From Bhargavaea ullalensis (GTDB taxonomy: Bacteria > Bacillota > Bacilli > Bacillales_A > Planococcaceae): 64,000 bases of DNA. This document shows positions 50,231-58,856 of this stretch, one piece after another. The first letter of the stretch is position 1. Every line of letters begins with the position of its first letter. Under the pieces are notes generated by a model. The model did no database searches and was not told where the DNA came from. It was given only the letters and a program-made list of their open reading frames with translations. The position numbers were made by a program, and so were the translations under genes. Location of the stretch: assembly GCF_040545425.1 (NCBI RefSeq), contig NZ_JBEPLW010000002.1; one strand, given 5' to 3'.

Positions 50231-51376
50231 ATGGCCAAGCGAGATTATTACGAAGTGCTCGGATTGACGAAATCCGCTTCAAAGGAAGAAATCAAAAAAG
50301 CTTACAGAAAGCTTTCAAAGCAGTATCACCCGGACATCAACAAAGATCCGGATGCCGATGAGAAATTCAAGGAAATTTCGGAAGCGTACGAAGTGCTCAG
50401 CGACGAACAAAAGCGGGCACAATACGACCAGTTCGGCCACACCGACCCGAATGCGGGATTCGGCGGCGGAGGTTTCGGCGGATTCGGAGGAGCCGGCGGT
50501 GCGGGCTTTGACTTCGACGACATCTTGAACACATTCTTCGGTGGCGGAGGCGGAGGCCGGCGCCGCGACCCGAATGCTCCGCGCAAAGGAAGCGATCTGA
50601 GCTACGCCATGACGATCGACTTCATGGACGCCGTATTCGGCAAAGATACGGAAATCGAAATCGACCGCGAGGAAGAGTGCGGCACTTGCCACGGCGACGG
50701 AGCCAAGCCCGGAACCAAAGTGGAAACCTGTACGGAATGCGGCGGCACGGGGCAGGTCAGCGTCACTCAAAACACGCCGTTCGGCCAGATGGTCAACCGG
50801 CGGGCATGCCCGGCATGTCACGGAACAGGCAAGATCATTCCGGAGAAGTGCCCGGAATGCCATGGCCGGGGCCGAGTGACAAAGCGCAAGAAAATCCGGG
50901 TGAACGTTCCTGCCGGCGTCGACGACGGACAGCAGCTCCGCGTTGCAGGCCAGGGGGAACCGGGCGTGAACGGTGGCCCGGCAGGAGATCTGTATGTGGA
51001 ATTCCGGGTTCGGCCTCATGACCGGTTTATCCGCGAAGACGATGACATTTACCTGCACCTGCCGATCACCTTCCCGCAGGCCTCCCTCGGCGATGAAATC
51101 GAAGTGCCGACCGTCCACGGGAAAGTGAAGCTGAAAATACCGGCTGGCACACAGTCCGGCACGAAGTTCCGCCTGAAAGGAAAAGGCGTTCCAAACGTGC
51201 ACGGCTACGGAAACGGCGACCAGCACGTGGTCGTGAACATCTTGACCCCGAAAAAACTGACGGAAAAGCAGAAACAGCTGCTTCGGGATTTTGCGGAAAT
51301 CAGCGGAGATGATATTCCTGAAGAATACCAGAGCTCGTTGTTCGACCGGCTGAGACGGAAAGTCAAGGGCGACTGA
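50231..51376 (+). CDS. dnaJ: Chaperone DnaJ (Hsp40)
   Basis: DnaJ brings substrates to DnaK and stimulates its ATPase. The 381-residue protein has a J domain with HPD at 33-35, a Gly/Phe-rich linker (about 75-110) and four zinc repeats (CGTCHGDG, CTECGGTG, CPACHGTG, CPECHGRG, about 150-218). A substrate domain and the C-terminal dimer region follow. The start follows AGGAGTGTGAG. It has its own promoter behind a terminator, so it may respond only partly to HrcA. Confidence 0.98.
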   Translation: MAKRDYYEVLGLTKSASKEEIKKAYRKLSKQYHPDINKDPDADEKFKEISEAYEVLSDEQKRAQYDQFGHTDPNAGFGGGGFGGFGGAGGAGFDFDDILNTFFGGGGGGRRRDPNAPRKGSDLSYAMTIDFMDAVFGKDTEIEIDREEECGTCHGDGAKPGTKVETCTECGGTGQVSVTQNTPFGQMVNRRACPACHGTGKIIPEKCPECHGRGRVTKRKKIRVNVPAGVDDGQQLRVAGQGEPGVNGGPAGDLYVEFRVRPHDRFIREDDDIYLHLPITFPQASLGDEIEVPTVHGKVKLKIPAGTQSGTKFRLKGKGVPNVHGYGNGDQHVVVNILTPKKLTEKQKQLLRDFAEISGDDIPEEYQSSLFDRLRRKVKGD

Positions 51377-51390
51377 AGGGGCGGATTGAA

Positions 51391-52362
51391 TTGAAATGGT
51401 CTGAAATTGCAGTTCATACGACAAACGAGGCGGCGGAAGCCGTGTCGAACATTTTGCACGAAGCCGGGGCCAGCGGCGTGGTCATCGAGGATTCCCGCGA
51501 ACCGGATCTGGAGCGGGAGGACCGCTTCGGCGAGCTGTACGACCTCGACCGGGAAGATTACCCGGCGGACGGCGTCATCCTGAAGGCATACCTGCCGGTT
51601 TCGAGTTTCCTGATGGAGACGGTCGGCTCATTGAAGCGGAAAATATCGGGGCTGTCCGAATATGGTCTGGATACCGGACGGAACACCGTCACGATGTCCG
51701 AAGTAGACGAAGAGGACTGGGCCACTTCCTGGAAGGCGTACTATCATCCGGTCAAGGTTTCCCGCCGGTTCACAATCGTGCCGACTTGGGAAGACTATGA
51801 ACGGCTCGCTTCCGATGAACTGATCATCGAGCTGGATCCGGGCATGGCGTTCGGCACCGGCACCCACCCGACGACGGTCCTTTGCCTGCAGGCGCTCGAA
51901 AAAACCGTGCAAGAAGGCGATGAAGTCGTAGACATCGGCACCGGATCGGGCGTGCTGTCGATCGGCGCCGCACTGCTCGGCGCGGGCCGTGTGACGGCGC
52001 TTGACCTTGACGAAGTGGCGGTCGCGGCCGCAAAGGATAATGTGGCGCTGAACCGGCTGTCGGACCGGATCGACGTGAGGCAGGGCAACCTGCTTGACGC
52101 ATACGGCGGGACGGCCCGCATCGCCGTGGCGAACATTCTGGCCGAAGTGATCATCACATTCACGGACGACGCGTTCCGGACAATTGAGCCGGGCGGTCTC
52201 TTCATCACGTCCGGCATCATTTCCCGCAAGAAGGACGAAGTGAAGGAGGCGCTCCGGAACTCCGGGTTTGACATCGTCGAAGTGATGGTCATGGAAGACT
52301 GGACGGCGATCATCGCCAGGAAACCATCGGAAGGTGAGACGGATGCAGCGCTACTTTCTTGA
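51391..52362 (+). CDS. prmA: Ribosomal protein L11 methyltransferase
   Basis: PrmA trimethylates L11. The 323-residue protein has an N-terminal recognition domain (MKWSEIAVHTTNEAAEAVSN) and a SAM domain with VVDIGTGSGVLSIGAALLGA (about 178-197), TALDLDEVAV and ANILAEVI. It starts at TTG 51391 behind AAGGGGCGG and overlaps rsmE by 20 bp. Confidence 0.95.
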   Translation: MKWSEIAVHTTNEAAEAVSNILHEAGASGVVIEDSREPDLEREDRFGELYDLDREDYPADGVILKAYLPVSSFLMETVGSLKRKISGLSEYGLDTGRNTVTMSEVDEEDWATSWKAYYHPVKVSRRFTIVPTWEDYERLASDELIIELDPGMAFGTGTHPTTVLCLQALEKTVQEGDEVVDIGTGSGVLSIGAALLGAGRVTALDLDEVAVAAAKDNVALNRLSDRIDVRQGNLLDAYGGTARIAVANILAEVIITFTDDAFRTIEPGGLFITSGIISRKKDEVKEALRNSGFDIVEVMVMEDWTAIIARKPSEGETDAALLS

Positions 52363-53092
52363 AGAGGCGTTCCAAAGCGGCAACACGGCGCTGATCGCAG
52401 GGGAGGACGCGCGCCACATAGAAAAAGTGATGCGCATGCAGATCGGTGACCGGGTCATTGCCGTCTCGGCCGGCGAGGCCTTTGAATGCGAAATCATTTC
52501 ACTCGGGTCCGATGCGGTCACCGTCCGGAAATCCGGCGGTGCCCTGCCCGGAAACGAAATGCCGGTCCAAGTGACCATCGCCGCGGGACTGCCAAAAGGC
52601 GACAAGCTGGACCTGATCGTCCAGAAAGGAACCGAACTCGGCATGCACGCGCTGATCCCGGTTGCCGCCGAACGGTCCATCGTCCGGTGGGACAAACAGA
52701 AAAGCGAGAAGAAGATCGGCCGGCTGCAGAAAATCGCGAAAGAAGCCGCCGAACAGTCGCATCGGAGCGTTGTCCCCGAAATCGGCGGAATGCTGGACCT
52801 TGAGGGACTGATCGCCCGTTCTGCGGAGTACGATCTTCTGCTCATGGCCGACGAGGAATCCGCCAAGGACCGGAGCGGGCGCCCGATTGCCGGTCTTATG
52901 GAAAACGTGTATCATGGACAAAAGGTGCTGGCCGTATTCGGTCCCGAAGGCGGGATCAGCCGGGAAGAGGCGGAAAAGCTCCGCCGGGCAGGATTCATCC
53001 CGGCTTCGCTCGGCCCCCGCATCCTGCGCGCGGAAACTGCGCCGCTTTATGCGCTGGCCGCCATATCCAGCGAAATAGAAGGAAAGAGGTGA
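52343..53092 (+). CDS. rsmE: 16S rRNA m3U1498 methyltransferase
   Basis: RsmE is a SPOUT methyltransferase acting on assembled 30S subunits. The 249-residue protein has a PUA-like N-terminal domain (MQRYFLEEAF, HIEKVMRMQIGD) and the knotted SAM site with FGPEGGISREEAE and LGPRILRAETAPLYAL. The start is ATG 52343 behind GGAAGGTGA; GTG 52334 lies within that site. mtaB follows 5 bp later. Confidence 0.95.
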   Translation: MQRYFLEEAFQSGNTALIAGEDARHIEKVMRMQIGDRVIAVSAGEAFECEIISLGSDAVTVRKSGGALPGNEMPVQVTIAAGLPKGDKLDLIVQKGTELGMHALIPVAAERSIVRWDKQKSEKKIGRLQKIAKEAAEQSHRSVVPEIGGMLDLEGLIARSAEYDLLLMADEESAKDRSGRPIAGLMENVYHGQKVLAVFGPEGGISREEAEKLRRAGFIPASLGPRILRAETAPLYALAAISSEIEGKR

Positions 53093-53097
53093 GCCCC

Positions 53098-54441
53098 ATG
53101 TCGACAGTCGCATTTCATACATTGGGCTGCAAAGTGAACCACTACGAGACAGAGGCGATCTGGCAGCTGTTCAAGGACGCCGGCTACGAACGGACGGATT
53201 TTGAACGCCGTGCGGACGTCTATGTCATCAATACATGCACAGTCACGAACACGAGCGACAAGAAAAGCCGGCAGGTCATCCGCCGGGCGATCCGGTCAAA
53301 TCCGGACGCGGTCGTCTGCGTGACAGGGTGCTATGCCCAGACATCTTCCGCGGAAATCATGGAAATCCCGGGCGTGGACATTGTCGTCGGCACACAAGAC
53401 CGCACGAACCTGCTCGGCTACATCGATCAGTTTCGCCTGGAAAGGCAGCCGATCAACGCAGTCGGCAACATCATGAAAAACCGGGTATACGAGGAACTGG
53501 ACGTGCCGTCGTTCACCGACCGGACCCGGGCCTCCCTCAAAATCCAGGAAGGCTGCAACAACTTCTGTACGTTCTGCATCATCCCGTGGGCCCGCGGCCT
53601 CATGCGCTCGCGCGATCCTCAGGAAGTCGTGCACCAGGCACAGCAGCTTGTTGACGCCGGCTATCTGGAGATTGTCCTGACGGGCATCCATACCGGCGGA
53701 TACGGCGAAGACCTGAAAGACTACAATCTCGCACAGCTGCTGCGTGACATCGAGTCGAATGTAAAGGGGCTCAAACGCCTCAGGATCTCCTCGATCGAAG
53801 CGAGCCAGCTGACGGATGAAGTCATCGGTGTCCTGAAAGAATCCAATATCGTCGTCCGCCATCTGCACATCCCGATCCAGTCGGGTTCCGACACGGTCCT
53901 CCGCAGGATGCGCAGAAAGTATACAATGGCCTTCTTCGCTGAGCGGCTGGAGCGGCTCCGTGAAGCGCTTCCGGATTTCGCCCTCACGTCCGACGTCATC
54001 GTCGGCTTCCCGGGCGAAACCGAAGAGGAATTCATGGAAACGTACTCGTTCATCCGCGATCACCGTTTCGCGGAACTGCATGTGTTCCCTTATTCACAGA
54101 GGATCGGCACGCCTGCCGCGCGAATGACGGATCAGATCGACGAACAAGTGAAGAATGAGCGCGTCCACCGGCTCATCGACCTCAACGACCAGCTTGCGAA
54201 AGAGTATGCTTCCGCCTATGAGGGGACAGTGCTTGAAATGATCCCCGAAGAGCCGTACAAGGAAGATCCGAAAAGCGGCCTTTATGAAGGCTATACCGAC
54301 AACTACCTGAAAGTCGTCGTTCCGGCGGATGAGTCGATGGTCGGCAAGATCGTCCGCGTCAAAATCCAAAAAGCGGGCTACCCGTACAACGAAGGTGCGT
54401 TCGTCCGCGTGCTGGAAGATTCACCGGAGCCGGCCGTCTGA
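53098..54441 (+). CDS. mtaB: tRNA t6A37 methylthiotransferase MtaB (YqeV)
   Basis: MtaB turns t6A37 into ms2t6A, a second modification of the base that TcdA also acts on. The 447-residue protein has the UPF0004 domain with three cluster Cys (TLGCKVNHYE, NTCTVTN, VTGCYAQ) and the radical-SAM motif CNNFCTFCIIPWARG (about 154-168). A C-terminal TRAM domain follows (YTDNYLKVVVPADESMVGKI). The start is ATG 53098 behind AGAGGTGAG. Confidence 0.97.
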   Translation: MSTVAFHTLGCKVNHYETEAIWQLFKDAGYERTDFERRADVYVINTCTVTNTSDKKSRQVIRRAIRSNPDAVVCVTGCYAQTSSAEIMEIPGVDIVVGTQDRTNLLGYIDQFRLERQPINAVGNIMKNRVYEELDVPSFTDRTRASLKIQEGCNNFCTFCIIPWARGLMRSRDPQEVVHQAQQLVDAGYLEIVLTGIHTGGYGEDLKDYNLAQLLRDIESNVKGLKRLRISSIEASQLTDEVIGVLKESNIVVRHLHIPIQSGSDTVLRRMRRKYTMAFFAERLERLREALPDFALTSDVIVGFPGETEEEFMETYSFIRDHRFAELHVFPYSQRIGTPAARMTDQIDEQVKNERVHRLIDLNDQLAKEYASAYEGTVLEMIPEEPYKEDPKSGLYEGYTDNYLKVVVPADESMVGKIVRVKIQKAGYPYNEGAFVRVLEDSPEPAV

Positions 54442-54455
54442 CCGGCAACGCCCGC

Positions 54456-54504
54456 ACGGCAGGGAGCAGTGCAGAAAAGCGCATGCCCTGCCGTCTTTTT
54501 TCTT
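54456..54504 (+). terminator. Terminator after mtaB
   Basis: A perfect 9-bp stem (54456-54464 with 54486-54494) is followed by CTTTTTTCTTT. Confidence 0.88.
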
Positions 54505-54545
54505 TGGGAAAAGAACTAACCGCAATCACAGGAGGAGAGCAGCTC

Positions 54546-55214
54546 ATGACAGCCAATATTGCATCCTATATCGACCATACACTTTTGAAAGCCGATTCGA
54601 CGGCCGAGCAGATCATCGTGCTCTGTGCGGAGGCGAAGGTCCATTCGTTCGCATCCGTCTGTGTGAACCCGGCATGGGTCGAAACAGCCGCCCGCGAACT
54701 GGACGGGTCCGAAGTGAAAGTGTGCACCGTCATCGGATTCCCTCTCGGGGCCAACACAAAAGAGACAAAGGCATTTGAAACGAAAGACGCCATCGAAAAG
54801 GGCGCGCAGGAAATCGACATGGTGGTCAACATCGGTGCCTTGAAAAGCGGTGACGAAAAAACGGTGCTCGAGGATATCCAAGCCGTCGTGGAAGCGGCTT
54901 CCGGCACGCTCGTCAAGGTGATCATCGAGACGAGCCTGCTGACGGATGATGAAAAAATCACGGCGTGCCGTCTTGCGAAGGAAGCGGGTGCAGACTTCGT
55001 CAAGACGTCGACCGGCTTCTCCACGGGAGGCGCCACTGTGGAAGACGTGGCGCTCATGCGGCTTACGGTCGGCGAAGAAATGGGCGTCAAGGCATCCGGC
55101 GGCGTCCGGAGCCTGGAAGACGTCGAGAAAATGATCAAGGCGGGGGCGACCCGGATCGGCGCCAGCTCCGGCGTGGCCATCATGCAGGGGCTCAGCTCTT
55201 CTTCCGACTATTAA
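54546..55214 (+). CDS. deoC: Deoxyribose-phosphate aldolase
   Basis: DeoC splits 2-deoxyribose-5-phosphate to glyceraldehyde-3-phosphate and acetaldehyde in deoxynucleoside breakdown. The 222-residue protein has the general-base Asp at 91 (EIDMVVNIG), the Schiff-base Lys at 153 (DFVKTSTGFS) and the second Lys at 182 (GVKASGGVRS). The start is ATG 54546 behind AGGAGGAG. The gene is not at this place in B. subtilis, so it moved into or out of this segment in one lineage. Base use looks like its neighbours. Confidence 0.96.
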   Translation: MTANIASYIDHTLLKADSTAEQIIVLCAEAKVHSFASVCVNPAWVETAARELDGSEVKVCTVIGFPLGANTKETKAFETKDAIEKGAQEIDMVVNIGALKSGDEKTVLEDIQAVVEAASGTLVKVIIETSLLTDDEKITACRLAKEAGADFVKTSTGFSTGGATVEDVALMRLTVGEEMGVKASGGVRSLEDVEKMIKAGATRIGASSGVAIMQGLSSSSDY

Positions 55215-55229
55215 TTTGTGAGATAATGA

Positions 55230-55258
55230 TTGACCGGAGCTCCGGTTTAGGCTATAAT
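55230..55258 (+). promoter_or_regulatory. SigA promoter for rpsU
   Basis: TTGACC (55230-55235), a 17-bp spacer and a perfect TATAAT (55253-55258) precede rpsU by 57 nt. Confidence 0.82.
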
Positions 55259-55315
55259 TTTTGAGTACATGAGTTGCTCATGTATCGAAGTGTGCTCGGA
55301 GGGAGGGGAAAAGAC

Positions 55316-55489
55316 ATGACAAAAACTGTCGTTCGTAAAAACGAATCGCTCGAAGATGCTCTTCGCCGCTTCAAACGTACCGTGTCCAAATCGGGTACGA
55401 TTCAAGAGGTCCGCAAACGCGAGTATTATGATAAGCCAAGCGTAAAACGGAAGAAGAAATCCGAAGCTGCCCGCAAGCGCAAGTATTGA
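55316..55489 (+). CDS. rpsU: Ribosomal protein bS21
   Basis: bS21 sits near the anti-Shine-Dalgarno end of 16S rRNA. The 57-residue very basic protein shows TVVRKNESLEDALRRFKR and ends KRKKKSEAARKRKY. The start is ATG 55316 behind GGGAGGGG. The yqeY gene that follows rpsU in B. subtilis is absent. Confidence 0.97.
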   Translation: MTKTVVRKNESLEDALRRFKRTVSKSGTIQEVRKREYYDKPSVKRKKKSEAARKRKY

Positions 55490-55551
55490 TCCCCTCGGTC
55501 ACCTCTGCGTCCGGAATGGCAAACCTTCAAACGAATGAACGAATATGGTGA

Positions 55552-55590
55552 GACCGGAAGATTCCATAACGGATTTTCCGGTTTCTTTTC
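55552..55590 (+). terminator. Terminator after rpsU
   Basis: A stem of at least 7 bp (55553-55559 with 55576-55582) is followed by a T-rich tail. Confidence 0.75.
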
Positions 55591-55597
55591 ATATGGA

Positions 55598-55624
55598 TGA
55601 AACTTTGCGCCGTCTCCGTCCGTA
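55598..55624 (+). promoter_or_regulatory. SigW-type (ECF sigma) promoter for nfeD-floA
   Basis: TGAAAC (55598-55603) and CGTA (55621-55624) are separated by 17 bp, about 40 nt before nfeD. These are exact matches to both elements of the SigW consensus. The orthologous yqeZ-yqfA-yqfB operon of B. subtilis belongs to the SigW regulon. Confidence 0.72.
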
Positions 55625-55664
55625 GAATAGATGAGCACTGTTTCAAAAGAATGGGGGTGAGGAC

Positions 55665-56981
55665 TTGAAAACTATCCGGTTTGGCCGGATCTTGTTCACG
55701 CTGATTGCCGCCGTCTTGCTGTTCATGCCGTCCGCCGGCGCAAAGGGAGAGAAAGTGTATCACGTCCCGCTGGAAGATGAAGTGGAGCGCGGGCTCTATG
55801 CGTTTCTGGAGCGCTCGTTCAGTGAAGCGGAAAAAGCCGGTGCGGACACGATCATCCTTGAGATCAATACACCCGGCGGATTCGTGGACGCAGCCGGTAA
55901 AATTGCCCGCCTGATGGATTCAGCCGATCAGCGCATCATTGCCTACATCAACCGCGACGCACTTTCCGCCGGGGCGTTCCTCGCACTTCATGCCGACCAG
56001 ATCTACATGGATCCCGCCGGAAGGATCGGCGCCGCGCAGGTGATCGACCAGGCCGGCAACGCTGCGGATACGAAGGCGGACAGCGCCTGGCGCACCGCGA
56101 TGAAGAGCGCTGCCGAATCGCACGGCAGGAATCCGCAATACGCGCTTGCCATGGCGGATGCGTCGATGGACATGCCGGAATTCCGCGCGGGAAAGGGCGA
56201 ACTGCTGACCCTTTCCGCCAAGGAAGCCGAGCAGGTGAAATACAGTGACGGCACTGTCGCAAGTTTTGACGATCTCCTGAAGAAAACCGGTCTTGACGGG
56301 GCGGAGATCGTGAACATGAAGGAAACGTTCAGTGAAAAGATAGCCCGGTTCATCACGAATCCGGTTGTCGTGCCGATCCTGCTGTCCATTGCCGGGCTCG
56401 GACTGATCGTCGAGCTGTACTCGCCGGGATTCGGGGTGCCGGGAACGATGGGCATCACGGCGCTGCTGCTGTTCTTCTATGGGCATATGGTCGCGGGGCT
56501 CGCGGGCTATGAAGCGATCCTGCTGTTCCTGCTGGGTGCGGGGCTGCTCATCGCGGAGCTCTTTGTCTCGGGCGGCTTCCTCGGCGTTGCCGGGGCCGTC
56601 GCCGTCGTGGCGGGGATCATCATGGCGGGAGGCGATCCGCTCGTGATGGGAGTTTCTGTCGCAATCGCGCTCGTCATCATGGTAATGGGAATGGTGATCC
56701 TCATGAAGTTCTTCGGAAAACGGCTCCATCTCCTGAGCAAGCTCGTGCTCATGGACTCCACCGACACGGAAAGCGGTTACGTCTCGAACAAGAACCGTCT
56801 TGAGCTGATCGGCAGGGAAGGCGCTGCCATGACCGCCCTCCGGCCGTCGGGCGCCGTCAAAATCGGCGACGAGCTGCTGGACGTTGTCACGGAAGGCCGG
56901 TTCATTGAAAAAGGGAAACAAGTGAAAGTGATCAAGGTGGAAGGTTCCCGGGTCGTCGTGAGGGAAGCGGACGCCGAATAG
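55665..56981 (+). CDS. NfeD-family membrane-bound ClpP-class serine protease (YqeZ)
   Basis: NfeD proteins accompany flotillins and stomatins. The 438-residue protein has a signal-like N-terminal helix and a ClpP-fold domain (IILEINTPGGFVDAAGKIARL, then SAGAFLALHADQIYMDP with the nucleophile Ser, about 100). Four or five membrane helices (about 235-350) and a C-terminal OB-like NfeD domain (GREGAAMTALRPSGAVKIGD) follow. The start is TTG 55665 behind GGGGGTGAG. It is the first gene of the SigW-type operon with floA. Confidence 0.92.
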   Translation: MKTIRFGRILFTLIAAVLLFMPSAGAKGEKVYHVPLEDEVERGLYAFLERSFSEAEKAGADTIILEINTPGGFVDAAGKIARLMDSADQRIIAYINRDALSAGAFLALHADQIYMDPAGRIGAAQVIDQAGNAADTKADSAWRTAMKSAAESHGRNPQYALAMADASMDMPEFRAGKGELLTLSAKEAEQVKYSDGTVASFDDLLKKTGLDGAEIVNMKETFSEKIARFITNPVVVPILLSIAGLGLIVELYSPGFGVPGTMGITALLLFFYGHMVAGLAGYEAILLFLLGAGLLIAELFVSGGFLGVAGAVAVVAGIIMAGGDPLVMGVSVAIALVIMVMGMVILMKFFGKRLHLLSKLVLMDSTDTESGYVSNKNRLELIGREGAAMTALRPSGAVKIGDELLDVVTEGRFIEKGKQVKVIKVEGSRVVVREADAE

Positions 56982-56992
56982 GAGGAAACGGT

Positions 56993-57994
56993 ATGTTAGG
57001 TTTTGGAACGATCGGGCTGGTCATCGTCATTTTCTTGGTGATCATCGCCCTGTCCATCTTCTTTACGTTTGTGCCGGTGACATTGTGGATTTCCGCACTG
57101 GCCGCGGGCGTGAAGGTCAGCATCTTCACACTCGTCGGGATGAGGCTCCGGCGGGTCATCCCGAGCCGGATCGTCAACCCGCTCATCAAGGCGCACAAAG
57201 CGGGTCTTGATGTTGCGATCAACCAGCTGGAAAGCCACTATCTTGCGGGCGGTAACGTGGACCGCGTCGTCAACGCGCTGATTGCCGCACACCGTGCGAA
57301 CATCGCGCTGTCGTTCGAGCGCGCAGCCGCCATCGACCTGGCCGGACGGGACGTGCTGGAAGCCGTCCAGATGTCCGTCAACCCGAAAGTCATCGAAACA
57401 CCGTTCATCGCCGGCGTGGCGATGAACGGGATCGAAGTGAAGGCGAAGGCCCGGATCACTGTTCGTGCGAACATCGACCGCCTCGTCGGGGGTGCCGGTG
57501 AAGAAACGATCGTTGCCCGTGTCGGCGAAGGCGTCGTCTCCACGATCGGTTCTGCACAGCACCACAACGTTGTCCTTGAAAATCCGGACATGATCTCACA
57601 GACGGTCCTCGCAAAGGGCCTGGACTCCGGAACGGCGTTTGAAATCCTCTCGATCGACATCGCCGACGTGGACATCGGCAAGAACATCGGTGCCGAGCTC
57701 CAGACCGAGCAGGCCGAGGCCGACAAAAAAATCGCCCAGGCAAAGGCGGAAGAACGCCGTGCCATGGCGGTTGCGGGCGAGCAGGAAATGCGCGCCAAAG
57801 TCGGCGAGATGCGAGCGAAGGTCGTCGAGGCCGAAGCGGAAGTTCCGCTTGCCATGGCGGCGGCACTTCGCGACGGCAACATCGGCGTCATGGACTACGT
57901 GAATTACCACAACATCCAGGCGGACACGGCCATGCGCGAAGCGCTCGGCAAAGTGGGCACCGACCAATCGTCCGGGGCCGGCAGGGAAAAATAA
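56993..57994 (+). CDS. floA: Flotillin-like protein FloA (YqfA)
   Basis: FloA forms membrane assemblies that affect fluidity and signalling. The 333-residue protein has N-terminal hydrophobic hairpins (about 4-50), an SPFH-like domain (GMRLRRVIPSRIVNPLIKAHKAG split over its start, then VKAKARITVRANIDRL) and EVGEG-type coiled regions with many A, E and K residues (about 235-295). It follows nfeD by 11 bp. FloA length and motif content are normal. Confidence 0.95.
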   Translation: MLGFGTIGLVIVIFLVIIALSIFFTFVPVTLWISALAAGVKVSIFTLVGMRLRRVIPSRIVNPLIKAHKAGLDVAINQLESHYLAGGNVDRVVNALIAAHRANIALSFERAAAIDLAGRDVLEAVQMSVNPKVIETPFIAGVAMNGIEVKAKARITVRANIDRLVGGAGEETIVARVGEGVVSTIGSAQHHNVVLENPDMISQTVLAKGLDSGTAFEILSIDIADVDIGKNIGAELQTEQAEADKKIAQAKAEERRAMAVAGEQEMRAKVGEMRAKVVEAEAEVPLAMAAALRDGNIGVMDYVNYHNIQADTAMREALGKVGTDQSSGAGREK

Positions 57995-58028
57995 TTGAAC
58001 GCCACCCGGACCGAAAGGGGATGAGGCC

Positions 58029-58559
58029 ATGGAACCGATCATCCTGCTGATCATTTCCCTCATCGTCGGCTCCCTCATGAAGGGGAGCGACAAAAAGAAA
58101 ACACCCGGAAACCGGCCGCCGCGCCCGGAACCGATGCAACAGAAGCCGTTGCAGCAAGGACCGGCGCAGCCGAAGCCCGGGCGTGCAGGCGGCCTCAGGG
58201 ATCTGACCCGCCAGCTGTACGAAGACCTGCAGCAGGAAGTCAAGAAAGAAATGAAGGAATTCCGCGAAGAGCCTCGCAGGGAAGAGCGTGAGGAGCGCCC
58301 GCGGGCAAGCCGTCCCGGACAACCGGACTCACCCGCGCCGGCTGCCAAGGAACGGAAGAAAGGCCGGGAGCCTTCTCAGAGAAGGGGATCGGTCCGTGCA
58401 GGCGATCTGACCGGAAAAGGACTCGGCGAGACCGCCGACGATCCGATCAGACAAGGCGAGATCGGATCGTCCCGCCTGCTCCCCGAGACGAGGGACGACC
58501 TTGTCAGGGGCGTGATCTTCTCCGAAATCTTCGGACCTCCAAAAGCAAGGCGCAAATAA
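58029..58559 (+). CDS. Hypothetical membrane-anchored basic/acidic protein after floA
   Basis: A 176-residue protein with one N-terminal helix (EPIILLIISLIVGSLMKG) and a long disordered middle rich in P, R, E, K and Q. A conserved-looking end reads RDDLVRGVIFSEIFGPPKARR. The place matches yqfB, the third gene of the SigW operon in B. subtilis, but I cannot confirm homology. It is probably a partner of NfeD-FloA at the membrane. The start follows AAGGGGATGAG. Confidence 0.75.
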   Translation: MEPIILLIISLIVGSLMKGSDKKKTPGNRPPRPEPMQQKPLQQGPAQPKPGRAGGLRDLTRQLYEDLQQEVKKEMKEFREEPRREEREERPRASRPGQPDSPAPAAKERKKGREPSQRRGSVRAGDLTGKGLGETADDPIRQGEIGSSRLLPETRDDLVRGVIFSEIFGPPKARRK

Positions 58560-58588
58560 TCATGACCCCCTCCCGGCTTTCATAAAAT
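58560..58588 (+). promoter_or_regulatory. Candidate SigE promoter for yqfC-yqfD
   Basis: TCATGAC (58560-58566), a 14-bp spacer and CATAAAAT (58581-58588) fit the SigE pattern. yqfC and yqfD are SigE-dependent in B. subtilis. The -10 coincides with the loop and upper stem of the terminator hairpin described next. Confidence 0.47.
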
Positions 58589-58610
58589 GAAGGCCAAGGG
58601 GGTTATTTTT
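58566..58610 (+). terminator. Terminator of the floA operon, overlapping the yqfC promoter and ribosome site
   Basis: The lower stem pairs 58566-58571 with 58597-58602 and the upper stem 58575-58583 with 58587-58595 around an AAA loop; TTATTTTT follows. The yqfC Shine-Dalgarno (AAGGGGG, 58596-58602) is in the 3' arm, so readthrough RNA would hide it. Confidence 0.8.
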
Positions 58611-58856
58611 ATGCGCAGATTTCTGAGGATGGTGCCGTTTCTTGAGATCGAAGACCACCGCACGCTGCGTCTGAACGGAGTTTTCAAGGTGGAAAAGATC
58701 GGTTCAAGGTCAGTCAACATCCGCATCGCCCCTTTTGCGCTGACGCTGGAAGGGGAAGAGATGCTCGTGGATGAAATCGGGGAGGAAGCCGCACTCATCA
58801 CGTTTGGCCGGCTTGACCGGCTCACACTGATCAGGACGCGGGATCATGCGGACTGA
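58611..58856 (+). CDS. yqfC: Sporulation protein YqfC
   Basis: YqfC belongs to the YabP/YqfC family of sporulation proteins, made in the mother cell in B. subtilis; its function is unclear. The 81-residue protein shows VPFLEIEDHRTLRLNGV and ends with a family-typical beta-rich part (MLVDEIGEEAALITFGR). The start is ATG 58611, 8 nt after AAGGGGG; ATG 58587 sits in the terminator hairpin and has no site. It overlaps yqfD by 11 bp. Confidence 0.88.
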   Translation: MRRFLRMVPFLEIEDHRTLRLNGVFKVEKIGSRSVNIRIAPFALTLEGEEMLVDEIGEEAALITFGRLDRLTLIRTRDHAD

